DNA of 37,996 nucleotides from contig NJFT01000310.1 in NCBI GenBank assembly GCA_002221725.1, positions 1-37,996 on the forward strand, read 5' to 3'. The notes beneath the pieces were generated by a model. It saw nothing but the letters and a program-made list of their open reading frames with translations. It was not told the DNA's origin and did not search any database. This stretch comes from Scedosporium boydii (Eukaryota; Ascomycota; Sordariomycetes; Microascales; Microascaceae). Of the stretch, positions 1-12,177 are shown piece after piece. The position numbers and the translations under genes are program-made. The first letter of the stretch is position 1; each line of letters begins with the position of its first letter.

Positions 1-1
1 G

Positions 2-40
<39 letters not shown>
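2..40. repeat. poly(A) run of 39 at the window edge
   Basis: A single G is followed by 39 consecutive A before ordinary sequence begins. A homopolymer this long at the first base most likely marks where an assembly stopped, or a mis-sized homopolymer. I see no coding sequence ending just inside it that would make it an mRNA tail or the tail of a retroelement. Confidence 0.9.
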
Positions 41-41
<1 letters not shown>

Positions 42-1532
42 CCGTCCAGGAATCCTCGGTTGTTTCGTTGCCGGCCAACGAAACACGAAAGCTTGGAAAT
101 TTCTTTCATCGCATCGCCATCCGGGAAGAAGAAAAGTTTACGAAGTACTTACACTACAGATTGCGTTGCTTCCTGGGACTTCAACATCAACTGTCCACTA
201 GCGCCAATAGTATCCACACGCCCACGTTGGCTAGCAAGAAGGATATCGCCCGAACAGAGGTAAGGCTCTGTCAGTCGTCGACGCTTTTTTCGACAAGGAA
301 TCCAATCAATGTTTGATCGTACTGTAGGAGCATGGAACCATATTGGTCATGCCTGACAGCAAAGCATCCTGAGAAGGTTCGGATCATTTGATACTGTGCA
401 GAAACTATGGTCCCATGGAACATCAACCGACACAGTGACATGCCATAAAATTCCATAAAAAACCAGTCATCTTGAACGTGCCGCCGCCGAAACTTCTCGT
501 TGTGCCCCGCCCGCCTTGGTCCTTGCCTCCTTGGGTCGCCTTCAACGAAACGGAAACAGACTGGCTGGAGAAACCATTTTCGTCCACATTTCTAGTCACT
601 TCGTCGACGCGCCGATGCAAGCGCCCCCAACACAAAGGGGGGAGGCGAGATCGTTGACCCCCTAAGAGCGTCACGTTGTTCCTTTTACTCGACCGAGTAG
701 AGCGTCCCCGGCCCCCTTGTTCTTGGGATTGGACATGATGACGGAGGAACAAAGTCAGCAGGATTCTCAGGCCATGGTCCATGACCAGCTAGAGAGGCGG
801 TTGGCGAGCGAGCCGCTCGAAGTTTGCAGTTCAAAAATAGATATAATCGATGCACATCTCGTTTCTGCAGCGCCTGGCGCCCGGGGGCAAGTAAGAGTAA
901 GCCTTTGTGTGTGGAGGGTGAACCAAGCATTGATGACAACCCCCCCAGCAAAGGCAACAACAGACTTTGAAAGAGCTTTTTGTGAGGCCGTTTGGTTCGC
1001 ACCGATGCCTGGTCCAAGAGTAGCATCAAAAAAATGGCTGTTGTACTCCGTCAAGATATGCGAGAACCGGCACTGTGTGAACCTTGTAGCCCCGGGTTTC
1101 CTGCAGCTCCCGTTCGATGAAGAGACCGAGGCTTCGAACGCCTTTTTCCCTTCTATTTTCTCAGGATCAACGCCATGCGGCGATGTTACTTCCGTCCATG
1201 CTTGCTGGGATCAGAAATTCAATGTTGTAGGCATGCGCCCCACTTTCGAACTGAACTTGAAGTCAGAGGAGAACGGGGTTCCGTTAGCTTGCATCGAGGG
1301 AAAAGGATGATTCGGAAATGGGAGAAAAGCATAATCATATTTTAGAGAGACGAAGTTAGCGCTCTCCTTCATACTTCGTAGTCTAGCAAGGAGGACATGT
1401 CGACTTGCACAACCGTAATTTGAACCGATTCTCTGCATGAGCATAAATTTTGATGCTGTATAAGCGGAAATATTTCGGTTGAAGGATGCACTGGAGTGCA
1501 TATTCCGTCGTTAATGTGGAAGGAACGTCGAT

Positions 1533-1550
1533 GTACGAAGTACTTCGTAC
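1533..1550. repeat. perfect 18-bp palindrome made of two motif copies
   Basis: GTACGAAGTACTTCGTAC equals its own reverse complement. It consists of TACGAAGTA and TACTTCGTA sharing two bases. It is the most symmetrical instance of the motif scattered through the gene-free parts of the window, and could be a dimeric protein-binding site. Confidence 0.85.
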
Positions 1551-4500
1551 CCATGGGCAGAACTTGTACGACAACGACTCGTACCTCATACAGCAAAACT
1601 CCTGGGCTATGTTGGTCCTGTGTTCCAGAGCATCTCGCCAGTGTCACCAGTGTGATCCAGCCTCAACGTCAGCACAGGCTAATCACCATGACTTTTGGCC
1701 GCGAATCGGCGCCGACAGTTCCCTCCTGCTGATCTCATTTCGACGCCGAGTTATCCATGGGTGGTCCAATCACGGCGCAGGGTTATTGGCAATATTTCAG
1801 TTTAGATCAGGAGGCAAAGCGACAGAAACCCACGACCTATCCGATGGTCCACCGGGATTATGATTTTTTTTCTTTTCTTTAAAGGGGCACGATGCGTAAG
1901 ACTTTCAACCGTCGTGGTGGTGTGAGAACTGAAGGGTCGCAGCGTCGCAATTCGTCTCCCAAGTTTGTTCGTTCCTCCGAACAAGGCCTGGCGTCTTTCC
2001 CTTTCCCAGAATAGCTCAGGTTGATTATGTACACTACCGCTTGCATGTGTGGTGAGAGGTGACGAGGGGGGTGGGCGCCATTAATTCTTGGGATTCAATG
2101 TTTCCGGTTTTCCCATTTGTGGCCCCCCTCATTTTCGCTACAAGTGCTCAATGAAGTGGGTGCGCAATGTCGTGGATCAATCATCGAGGCTACCGCCTTT
2201 TTTGTGTCCCGGAAGGAATGTGCCAAGTTTCGAAGCACACGCACTGTCGTATCCTGGGGGGCCTACGAAGTGCGTTATTGCTTCGTATGCTGGCATCCGA
2301 TTCCATGTCTGATGTTGAAATGTGGAGGCGATACTTCGATGCCGTGCTGTTAATAGCAGATGATCAATCATACCTGCCCTCAGTGGTGGTTTGTAGTTTG
2401 TATACCCTCCACGCCCTAGCACTGATTGGGACAGATGAGTGAACGAACAACGGCGATCTCAACTTGTTCCGCTGAGACTTCGGATATCAAGAAGTTCGAG
2501 TTCGGAGATGCAATCCAAGGAGGCAAGAACCTCGGCGATTCACCGCCATCAAATAATATGCTTTCCCTTGTCCTCCGTCGTAAAAGTTTTCTGTTCTCCT
2601 CTTTTTGCCTCGCAATCCGAAGGTACAAGGACTTGTATCCATATCCGTCTTCTTGGATGGAAACCCAATTTGTCGATAATGGGCAAGGGGGACGCGGCTT
2701 TTTCGGGACCCCGAATTTTGCTCGCTGGTTGCCCATCCCATTCCGGGGTAAGCGTGACAGGCCCTTCAACAACTCGTTCGAACGAGGCGACCATTACGAA
2801 GGAGGCAGTCTTACGAAAAGCGGTGGTTTTAGGTTGCACCGTAGGATTCTATCGATAAACTCTGCAGTTGGACTGAGTGAAAAGGGGGGGCTAAATTCAA
2901 GGACCACCCAATCGTCATGGCTCCGCCTTACTGGCTGGGATGGGGACAATTATAAGTGCTTCGACGTATTGAAACATTCGGTCGGGTTTGGGGGCCTTGC
3001 GCTGTTTCTGTTAGGACGATTAATACTATGACTTGAATCCCTCCCTGCTGCATGAGCGCTGGAGTGATCAAGCAGCACCGTCGCCAAGCCAATTCGTCCA
3101 TGTTCATGCTGCAGACTGACATCCACCGCGAGGCCTGGCTCCTACGCCCTTGTTCCAAAATCAATTTGACCTAGTCCCTATGCGGACAGCATCTTGAGAT
3201 TAGGACTGACAGTCGTTGTGCGTGAAGCCTACTTCGTAGAAGTGCGGGTTATAAGGGGACAAAGAAGTGCGTCGATGAGATACGACAAGCAGGAGATCAT
3301 CGAGGTAGTGTACAACTGATACACGATGCGTCGTGCTTCTGGTGGTAAAGACATTGGTGAACTAAGTACTAACGCGGCGTGGGATGAGCCAGATGCTTGA
3401 TATTAGTGTACTTCTTAGAACGATCTCATATTCCAAGCAGCCCGCGCCTCCCGTGCGTCACCCCTCATCCTTCCAAACGAGGATCTGAGCTTTTTGATGC
3501 TGAGAATGCCGCCCATATCACGGGGTAATAATTTGCTTTCACTTGGACTTTGATCACGAGAGGGGTATCCCATGTTTACCGCGTCGATATTCTAGGCAAA
3601 TCGGCTGAGCTGCTATTAGTGAGATGTCTTGAACACTGCCTTTCTTGCTGCGGAGTTTGTTGACTCTAAACTTCGTACAGCAACAGACCTCGAAAATCAC
3701 ACTCCAGAAGTCCCAAACATCAAGAAGAGTACAAAGTACTCACGGATAGGGCAACCGTCACCAGGCCAAGCGACGTCTTTCCAGTGGAATGGAACTAATC
3801 CATGGAGACACGCCAATAATCAGTGGCCTGCTCACATCCTCAATACATAATCTAGTTCAATGTACAAAGTACAAGGTTGACTGGCACATGAGCCGCCCTC
3901 GAAATCTCACAGTGCATCCTGTACCAATTGTACACCATTGTGTACTTCTACTTCTCGAGGGCAGGCAGCCGCTGGGCACGCCGAGCGGTCCGTTCAGTGG
4001 GCTGTCTGCGCCGGGAGCACCGCATGCACCGTCTCAGATCGGCAAAAGCTGTGCTGGATCCAGAAAGCAAAAAAAAAATACGCCCCATTTTCATTGCCTC
4101 TCTGGCTTGTTTAACACAGGCTGTCTTGTGCTCGTTTCCGAGCCGCCTGACTGCCCGTCCAACCAGGAATGAGAAGAGGTGGAAGAGCAGGACACGCTAT
4201 CTCCTTCGTCTGACAAAAGTGGCTTGTTGTCCGCAGCTCAGAAACTGGCCATGCTCATGACTAGACTGCGACTTTTGAGGCGAACTTTGCGGGCGAAGTG
4301 TGCACGAATATGCTGGGGCAAGGGTCCGTAAGGGTTGACGAGCCGAACCTCACAAGCCCAACAACCAAGCTACGGAGTACTTGCGTACGAAGCCAAAAGC
4401 CCCAGAGGTACACACACGCACGCTAGACGGGAAAGAGACTGGTTCATCACCGTCCCTTTCTTCCCTCTTCCTTGCCTGATGCCTTCCCCCCTCCCTTCCA

Positions 4501-5779
4501 ACCAGTGGAACTGAGGGACATGCAAAGATGAAATTACTTCCTGCTTTGAGGAAGGCACAGTAAATGCAAATACCATATGCACACTCAGCCGTCCAGGATC
4601 TCCCAAGCTAGCCCAGCTCTTTTGGCCAGGATTGAGACGTAACCTTGGATAATACGAGCCAGGGGAGGAGGGATTAATACTGGCTGACGATACAGGTACG
4701 AATCTATGGATGGCTGTTGGAACATGGCAGAGAAGACAAATCAATCAATCTCGCTTTTTGGCCCCCATCCGAGAGCACAGGACCGCAGTCAATCCGCTTC
4801 CAACAGAAATTGTTGGTACGAAGTAAATGAAGAGCCTCTCGTGGCTATGTATTTCTTCTCAAGCGTGATTGATCAAATGTGCCAAGTATGATTCAAATCT
4901 ACTCAACCCGTCGAAAAGGTTTGCGGTAGAGTGGTGCTACGACACACTATTGGATTCACCCTCCAGCACTCAGAACATTCAAATGTTACTGCTGAATGGG
5001 GTGGACCTTGGCTAGTGTTGTCTAACACCAAACTGGTACTCCCGGACATGAGCGCAAGCGACATCCGACTTCGACAATCGTTACGCTTCCATTGTTGCTC
5101 TGGATGAATGGGCTCGGATGCACAATATGGCGGGTTTGCTTTCATCATCATACTAACAAAATAAACTATTGATGGACGTCTTTACCCAATAGCGCAGAGT
5201 TGCGGCCAAAATTGCGTGTTGAATATTATCGATGGGATTTTACTTTGGTTGCAAATTGTTAGTCGCTGACAAGTAAAGGGATCTAGCATGAATAATAGCC
5301 ACAGTCTGTCCAGGCAACGGGCGGCAAGATGGGCGATTCTAGGACTAGCCAGCCAGGAGGTCATGACGGTGGTGGAGGGGGAACATTCAATGTCCCTCTC
5401 TTGTCTTCGGGCACTGTGAGTGCACTTGTACGAAGTATACATCACGCATCGATGATCTCAATGGAAGTGCTACGACAAACACCGAAGCTTCTCAAAGTTT
5501 CCCATCGACAACATTTGAAGTATTACAAACTATGCCCATGGACCCGTCCACTTCTTTCTTTTTTTCTGTTTCCCTACCTTCGCGATCCGCCAGCTGGTGG
5601 TCCGTCTCTGCAAGACGGTCGAGCTAGCCTCATGTCGGGAGAGGCGTTGATCCCCGACCAAGAGGAAAGGAAAGAGGCCTCAGTTGTCGCTTCGCCATGT
5701 TATCTGATGCTCTGTGCAAATGGTGTGGGGATCATTGATGGATACACTTCGTAGGAATGAGGATGTGTACTTCGTAATT

Positions 5780-5801
5780 ACTTTGTCGACACTTTGTCGA
5801 C
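5780..5801. repeat. tandem duplication of an 11-bp unit
   Basis: ACTTTGTCGAC occurs twice back to back. It sits four bases after a copy of TACTTCGTA (5768-5776). The size suggests a replication-slippage duplication; no function is implied. Confidence 0.8.
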
Positions 5802-6252
5802 ATCAAATCCCGAGGGAAATTACCAAGTACCTCAGCCAGGCTCGTCTCCATTCCAAGCCCAGTGAAAAGGCCAAGCCGCTTAGGCGTCACTTCACGCCTA
5901 CTGAAGCTGGAGGCCCGAAGCAGCAACGATCCCATAATTCCCATAATAACACATGACGGTGCAGCTTTGACACTGTGACGACCTGAGTCAAGTACCGCGA
6001 CTGTTTCTGAGGAACATGCAGGCCGCAAAGCGGGATAAAATTGCTTACTTTTCCCAGATATTCAAATTGTTAAGACCTCAAGCAACACTAGATCCCACCA
6101 GCCCGTCCTGGTACACCTTGTATCTGTGACAAGCCCCATGACTGCCGTTCACCTAGCGACACGGTGAGCCTAGCCTCTGGGTCCGCCTGCCGCTACGCTG
6201 GCTGGCAACCCTGTCTGTCTCCCTCTCAGAGCGACCGTGAAGTCCCGACTGG

Positions 6253-6297
6253 ACGAAGTATCCTCAGTTACTTCGTACCTGTAATACTCCGTACAAT
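6253..6297. repeat. motif cluster with an 8-bp inverted repeat
   Basis: ACGAAGTA (6253-6260) and TACTTCGT (6269-6276) form an inverted repeat with an 8-base spacer. The variant TACTCCGTA follows at 6285-6293. Three members of the dispersed motif family therefore fall within about 45 bp. Confidence 0.7.
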
Positions 6298-7007
6298 CGT
6301 CAATGGAGACTCTCGACCACCATGATTACGATTGCACGCATCTGCACAGTAAAGGATACTGTAATCCCTCGCAGAAGACACAAAGTACCTGGATACCTAG
6401 ATACCTGGGCCTCTTTTCCATCCTGAGTGTTATCCACACACCTCTCCAATCCCAAATCCTGCCCGCTTTCAACACTCGGACTTTCAGCATTCGCTGCAAA
6501 TGTCATGGTGGCTCTCCCATGCCAACTTTCAAACACCCCCCTTTCCCAATAGACGCCCCCTTTCAACCCGCTAACAAAGCCCGTGGAGACGAAACTTATG
6601 GGACCTCTGCGAAAGTAGGGGAGGGTCCATGAGTTTAGAGAACCCACCCTGGCTTTTCCCCCAGGCTCATGTGCACTCCAGCCGACAGGCGTCAAGGTAC
6701 GAAGTAAATGGATAGTTTGCAAACCACACCAAGAGGTACAACGCCTCCGGGTTTGTCTTCCGTAACTCCCATGCCGGGTGCCTCCAGCGTCTAGTGTGGA
6801 ATTGAATGTGACTTCCCATTCGACCTCTTTCTTCCAACTCAAGTCGGGCATATTCTTGCACTACTTCGTACTCTCGCCGAAAAAGTGGTACTCCGTACCC
6901 TAGACAACTGAGGGACAGTCAACGACATGGCATCGACCGACCAGGTCTCTTCTTTCCCTTCTCGTGCCCCTTGACGGAGCATCTCTTGTAAACTTTGACG
7001 TTGGATA

Positions 7008-7078
7008 GTGTGCGTATGTGTGTATCCCCGTGTGTGTATGAGCGTGTAGTTTATGTGTGTGCATGTGTATGGATGGGA
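7008..7078. repeat. TG-rich simple-sequence tract
   Basis: The stretch is made mainly of GTGTGT, TATGTGTG and GTGTAT steps, an imperfect TG/CA microsatellite. Such tracts can adopt Z-DNA and are often length-variable. It lies upstream of the CT-rich leader of the cyclin gene. Confidence 0.7.
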
Positions 7079-7249
7079 GTAAAAGAGGGCGACTTGGAGT
7101 GTGTGGTGGGCTACATGGTATTAGTGTAGACTCGTCGTACTTCGTAGCTCTGTCTGGTGTTTATACTTGTACCGCCCAGCACTCCTCGAAGAGCTACCCG
7201 CCTTAATGTATCAGATGTACATACGGCATCCCATTTACATGCCGCTTCA

Positions 7250-7991
7250 AACCACCATCCATTCTTCAACTTCGTTCCTGCCTTCCATTTCTCTCTTGTG
7301 TTTTTTTTATACTCCCTCGCTCCTTCCGTCTTTCTCATATGGTTATTCAGCTGCTGGTTTATTGACTTGAACCAGACCTCTGCTTTCCTCAAATCTGGAA
7401 ACAACACAGGAACATCTACAAGTAGACTAACAAAAGGCACCACCTGCCTCCCCCCAGTCGATCCTTCTTTCCCTCCCACTCTCCCAGTCGACAGACATTC
7501 CAGCCAGTCCCAGCAGGTGCGATCCGACGACCAGACGAGCTTTCTACTCTTCACACTCCTTTCTCCTTTTGAACTGGGACAACCTCTCTTCGACCTTTTT
7601 CTCTGCTCCTCTCCTCAAACTGTCCTCCTGCACCTGTTCTCACCAAGAGCCTGAGTGCTTGACTTGCTGGAGCTGTGAGGGTTTCTTATAGAGCTCATCT
7701 GCCACAACCAGAGCCCACCTCTTCTCCTCTTTTCAAGACAACAACCACCTTTACCTCCCACCAGAGCCAGTCCCGAAATTCGATGTTCTCCCCAGAACAC
7801 CCTACTACTCCCAACTGAAATCCTCCTGGCGTGGAGGGAGCTGACCCAAGGAAAGTGCGTCTAACTAAAGTTCAATCAAAAGGCCCCTTCCCAGAACCGG
7901 GACATGGCACTCTACTGGCTCTGGCTTTGTTTTTGCCAATGCAATCTTTTAGTTACTAACTATTTCACAGTTCACAACAGCTCCTATACCC
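7250..7991 (+). promoter_or_regulatory. pyrimidine-rich promoter/leader of the cyclin gene
   Basis: About 700 bp rich in C and T on the plus strand precede the cyclin start, a typical appearance of promoter and 5' leader DNA in filamentous fungi. Just before the start there is a convincing intron end: branch-point-like CTAAC at 7956-7960 and acceptor TTTCACAG ending at 7970. The leader therefore probably contains an intron; one possible donor is GTGCGT at 7855. Several ATG-initiated frames in this stretch would be upstream ORFs if transcribed. The transcription start cannot be placed. Confidence 0.5.
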
Positions 7992-10358
7992 ATGTGCTCC
8001 ATCACGACAGATCTTCCCAATATAAATCTTCCCTCGCCGCCTGCACAAACGAATTGGTCGTGCAGGCAGAGAGCTACGCTCTCTTCGAAACCCCCACCTT
8101 TGTCAAACCACTACGATAGTGATAGTTCTCGATTCCTGGAGGGCGGTGGGTTTCAACAAGGCAACGGCCACAGCTTCTCCTTCGGCGGTCTTAAGACCCC
8201 GCCGACCGACGACATGAGCGCCGCTTGCCATCAACCTCCGCTGGGATACGATACCCATGCCTTCCCTCAAGTCCGCCCAGCATCCGAATCGACTGTACAA
8301 GCCCAACGATACCGATCTTACGCTCCTCAGCAACACCAGGCGCCCCATACCTCTCGACAACTGTCACGACTCCCGCCCCTAGTCCATTCCGAAGCTCCAA
8401 GTTCCCAAGCTCAGTTGACACCCACTTCGTCTAACTCGGGCCAGCGATCCCACCCAAGCGCCCACACCCTTTTGTCCAGCACACAGCAGAGACCTCGGTC
8501 CACCACTCCACGAACCGATGCCTCGATTACACAACCCAGAACCAAGGAGAGCAAGGCCCTATCGCTAACGGGCCAGAGCAGCGAACTCCCCGACTTCATC
8601 TGTGCCCAAGGAGGATCCTTACCCGATCTTGTAGCTCAGGTACGTACTACGAGCGGAAGAAGAATTCCACCCCTACTACTTTTGATCGCTCCCCGTTGCC
8701 TCCGCTGGTTTATTTTACGTCGGGTAGGATATCCGCTGATAGACTTTTTTTTTTTCGGTCCTAGTTGACATGCTTCTTCTGGTTCGAACCAATTGATGTT
8801 CTCAAGGCCGCGGGCAAGTTCCGAACGAACAAGACGACGGTACGGCGGCTTTCTTCCGAGTCGATCCCAGATGCCACGTTCACGAAATGGGTGAACACCA
8901 TCCTCAACACCACACAGGTGACGCGAAATGTCATCTTGTTAGCACTTCTCTTCATTTACCGACTTAAGACCACGAATCCCACGGTAAGGGGCCGATCGGG
9001 AAGCGAGTATCGATTGTTGACCGTCGCTCTGATGCTGGGCAATAAGTGTAAGTTGGGAGGCTCTACCCTCTTCCGCCCCACTCTTCTTCAACCTCAGAAA
9101 GCTAATGCCAGGTCCTGCAGTTCTTGATGATAATACGTATACCAACAAGACTTGGGCCGATGTGTCATATCTCTCGGTTTCCGACATTCACCTTATGGAG
9201 GTTGAGTTTTTGAGCAACATGCGATACAGTCTAATGACAACGGCAGATGAGTGGGACGAATGGTTGGACAAAATGGGATCTTTTCACGACTACTACGAAG
9301 CGGCCCTTAGTCTGCCCGCCCCCACGCCACTGAAGTTGTCGATCCCGTCACCCACCGCGCCTCTATACTCATCTCCCTTACCCTCTCCGACTGCTTACGC
9401 AAACGGAATGATTCCTTATGCGGCGAACGGCATGCCTTCGGCCAATGGTCACAACTGGATTCCAGTCTCATCACCTATGGGAAACAGGCCCAACCTCAAG
9501 ATGACCAGCACGAGGAAGAGAAGCGTTGACACGGATTTGACGGAGCCACCGGCTAAGCGCATATCCCACGGACCCTACTCGATGCCCTCGATTCCACGAG
9601 CCCCAATCACGTCAATGAACTCGGTCCCGATCGCGCATGTCGCAGAACCTGCTCGTCACCCAGCGCAAGTGCCAACGCTCACCATCAACACGCAGGCGAT
9701 GCCGGCTCAGGTGCCCCTGCAGTATGGTCAGGCTATCTCAACTCCGACAGCAACCCAGCCCTCGATGTCGCTGCCGCCCTTGGTCCCTGGCGTCCGCGCC
9801 ATGGCCACAGTCTATTCGCAAGCCCCAGTCACGGCACCTGGTCTTAACCCTGCTGCTCCCTCGTTTGCTCCGCAGCTGCCAACACCCCATTCCGGAATGT
9901 CGGGCCAGACGGCGTACTTGGTGCCCCAGCAACCGCCAGCTCAACAGCTGCAACAAATGCATCAGCCACAGAATCAGGCCCATCATGCTCCTCCGATGAC
10001 GTTCACGACTCCGACCAAGGCTCAGAGCCACGCCCCGCACGCCGGAGTGTACAACTCATCGCCGCTTTCGGAGGCATACCATACGCCTGGCATTCACACA
10101 CCCATCTCACATTCGCCGAGCGTCTATCTTCAGCAGCGACCGAGCCCGTATAAGCCTGTTCGACATGTCAACACGCTTCTCTACCCCCCTCCTTCGGCTT
10201 CTCTCGAAGAGTACCATCTCGCGGTGCCGCCTCATCAAATTCACTACCACCCCCTCGGACGACGGAACGATTTGCGGACTGGTATTGTGCCGGACTTCAT
10301 GCCGTATCGTGGAGGATATCAGACTCCTACTCCTGCCAGCGAGCCTCGTTACCAGTGA
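7992..10358 (+). CDS. clg1: Clg1/Pho80-like cyclin (partner of a Pho85-type kinase)
   Basis: Three exons, 7992-8639, 8765-9047 and 9121-10358, give 722 aa. Introns are 8640-8764 (GTACGT...CCTAG) and 9048-9120 (GTAAG...TGCAG); the second splits a Phe codon and joins LGNK to FLDDNTYTNKTW. The cyclin box runs from about residue 217 (LTCFFWFEPIDVLK) to about 340. It carries the hallmarks of the Pho80 class: a TFTKWVNTIL-like helix, the RLLTVALMLGNKFLDDN core and LSVSDIHLMEVEFLSNM. Flanks are low-complexity: Ser/Gln/Pro-rich N-terminus with LKTPPTDD near residue 67, and a Pro/Ala/Gln-rich C-terminal half. By family knowledge the product binds a Pho85-like CDK (S. cerevisiae Clg1, S. pombe Clg1-Pef1), with roles in nutrient signalling, autophagy and lifespan. 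The start is uncertain: Met75 (8214) is an alternative with a better context, and an acceptor at 7970 points to an upstream leader exon. Confidence 0.88.
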
Positions 10359-10541
10359 ACCCTGGATGAAACGCGGAACCTTGTTTCTTCTTACGATTGT
10401 CTGTAAAGCGGTATCCGAGTCGTTTATTGATCCATTCCGGCCTCTTTGATTTTGTTTGCGCACTTGTTAATTGTCTCTTTTTTTCTCTTTTTTTTCTTCC
10501 ATGGACCTCAGTTTTCCTTAGAATCACGGCATCTGCATCAA

Positions 10542-10561
10542 ATGGCATGGCATGGCATGGC
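10542..10561. repeat. (ATGGC)4 microsatellite
   Basis: Four perfect copies of ATGGC sit in the probable 3' UTR of the cyclin gene. It is a simple slippage repeat, potentially variable between strains. Confidence 0.85.
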
Positions 10562-12001
10562 ATTGTCCCGGAGGCGTTTTCAATTTCATTTTTATGCTGT
10601 TACAACAAACATAGTTCACTTTCACTGCGATGCTTTTCCGCATTTTTCTTTTTCTTTTTATTTTCTTTTTTTTTTCCCTCCCTAACCTTCAGTGACGTCC
10701 AGCACAGTTACTGAAGTCGGACGATCAGGAGGCTGGACATTTGTTAAGGAGGTTCAGGTATGATATGCGCCAGGACTCAGCACTGGCCGGATACAAGAGA
10801 TCAATGGATAGTCGGAAACGGATACCTTTGCTTATATGGGGGCCTCATGTTTTGGAGAGCCCAGCTGTTTTTGCTAGACATCTTGTTTGTATCTCAAACA
10901 AAGCATTGCATTCACTGGAGTTTGGCAGGAAAGGGATCAAATGGATCAGGAAGAGGAAGCCATAAATACCAATAAGCGCATTGTCTCTTTCTGGTGCAGT
11001 TAATGCTGTTGCCCCTTTTGTTTGCCTCCACTTCTGCTATTTGCGATTGATCAAGTCGTATATTAAATAAACTCCGCCAAAATTTCGTGGCAAGGATACT
11101 TACTTGGACTATGAAACAAAATATTTCTTTGACGGATCATGGGGTTTTGTATTCTCTGAAAGAAGACAGGGCTGGAGCGAGGTCGGGGAGAGACAGTTGG
11201 TGGAGGTTGAAGGTCTGTCTGAACGTTGACCTTGAATAGATTTCTTTGCGCCCCTTAGGCGCGTTTCCAATATTCCATTATTACCAATAGGAAGGGAAGA
11301 TCCCGGAAGGTGAGCGACATACGTTTTCCGCCCTGCGTCTACCATCTTCCACAGATTGCGCAGGCAACATCGCCGTGTACAACTTCAAGGCACTCACACC
11401 CCCGGTCTCATGACTCAAACTGGACACCGGGCGACTCGAAGGGAAACATCCTAATGGGCACGGCTGTGGCGAAAGCGCCACCGCGCGTCGAAAGTGAACA
11501 AAAGTACCCCAAATGAAAAGCGCGAGGCGAGCAGAAGAGGGGCGAGGCTCTAAGGCTTGCCTTGTGTATGGGAAGCGCCTCTTGTGTAGCTAGCTGATGG
11601 GTCCCTTTTTTTGCGCTTTTGCACTCCTGTGCGCGGTGTATTTGGTTCGGCGACCGAGAAAGTGACTCAAAATTTTTTTTTCTTTTCCCCCTTCGAAGTA
11701 CGTCATCGGGCGGTGCCTTTCTATATCGTATCTTTGTGTGTTTGGTGTAGTGCCCAATGTCTTTGGTGAAGGGGAGCCTCGTCAAGGGCAGTGAAAGACC
11801 GGTTGAGCCGGTGTCGATGTTTGCAGACAAGGGTCATCCCCCCCATTTTCTTTTTATATATTCTTTATCACCGGGACGGCGCGGACCAGTTCTAAGGGAG
11901 ATAAAAAGGGACGCCCGGTGGGAAAGGGGGCGAGGGCGAGGGTGAGGGCTTTGAGGCTCAATGGGCTTTGGTTTTCCTTTGTGGATGACGGGCTTGATTC
12001 C

Positions 12002-12012
12002 TATATATATAT
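12002..12012 (+). promoter_or_regulatory. TATA-like TA repeat
   Basis: CTATATATATATGG lies about 170 bp upstream of the ATG at 12178 and follows CT-rich sequence, a reasonable place for a core promoter element. The assignment rests on sequence and position only. Confidence 0.4.
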
Positions 12013-12177
12013 GGCCAACCTAGTCTTCTTCTGATGGTGGGAGAGGATCTCTCGTTGTGTATTTGGATAAGACTCTATCTAGCTACTACTTTTCACACTA
12101 CTTAGCAAACGCCAGAACTCGAAAACATTTTCTTTTGAACTTCGATATTAGAAACAGGGAAAGCAGCGAGGGATACA

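Larger units (their letters stand above)
41..7100. other. gene-free interval with dispersed short motifs
   Basis: No reading frame here looks like a protein. The longest frames (717-1310 and 2426-3031 on plus, 6300-6851 on minus) have frames of similar length on the other strand, no recognisable domain and unbiased composition. What stands out is the 9-mer TACGAAGTA or its complement at 139, 1372, 1534, 1541, 3230, 4817, 5429, 5768, 6269, 6698 and 6862, with another just beyond at 7138. Variants with GG or AA in the middle lie at 3730, 3863, 4371, 6285 and 6889. There is no tRNA, rRNA or transposase reading frame that I can recognise. It may hold regulatory DNA, non-coding transcripts or decayed repeats. 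Confidence 0.6.
10359..12177. other. intergenic spacer: cyclin 3' region and promoter of next gene
   Basis: No credible gene. The first 330 bp are T-rich with long runs of T and C, as expected for the cyclin 3' UTR and termination region. A pentanucleotide microsatellite (ATGGC, four copies) lies at 10542-10561. From about 11.6 kb the sequence turns purine- and GC-rich. A TA repeat at 12002-12011 lies about 170 bp before the next start codon. A 140-codon open frame on the minus strand (11408-11830) shows no domain and is probably chance. Confidence 0.6.

Noticed and set aside
717..1310. 197-codon open frame on the plus strand
   Set aside because: No recognisable domain, comparable open frames on the opposite strand (685-1029, 767-1054), and amino-acid composition typical of random translation.
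2426..3031. 201-codon open frame on the plus strand
   Set aside because: Both strands are open across the same region (2416-2772 and 2549-2839 on minus), no domain is visible and no splice or promoter signals support it.
6300..6851. 183-codon open frame on the minus strand
   Set aside because: It runs through motif copies and noncoding-like sequence, has an overlapping frame on plus (6303-6632) and shows no family resemblance.
10446..10714. Phe-rich open frames after the cyclin stop
   Set aside because: They are translations of the T-rich 3' UTR.
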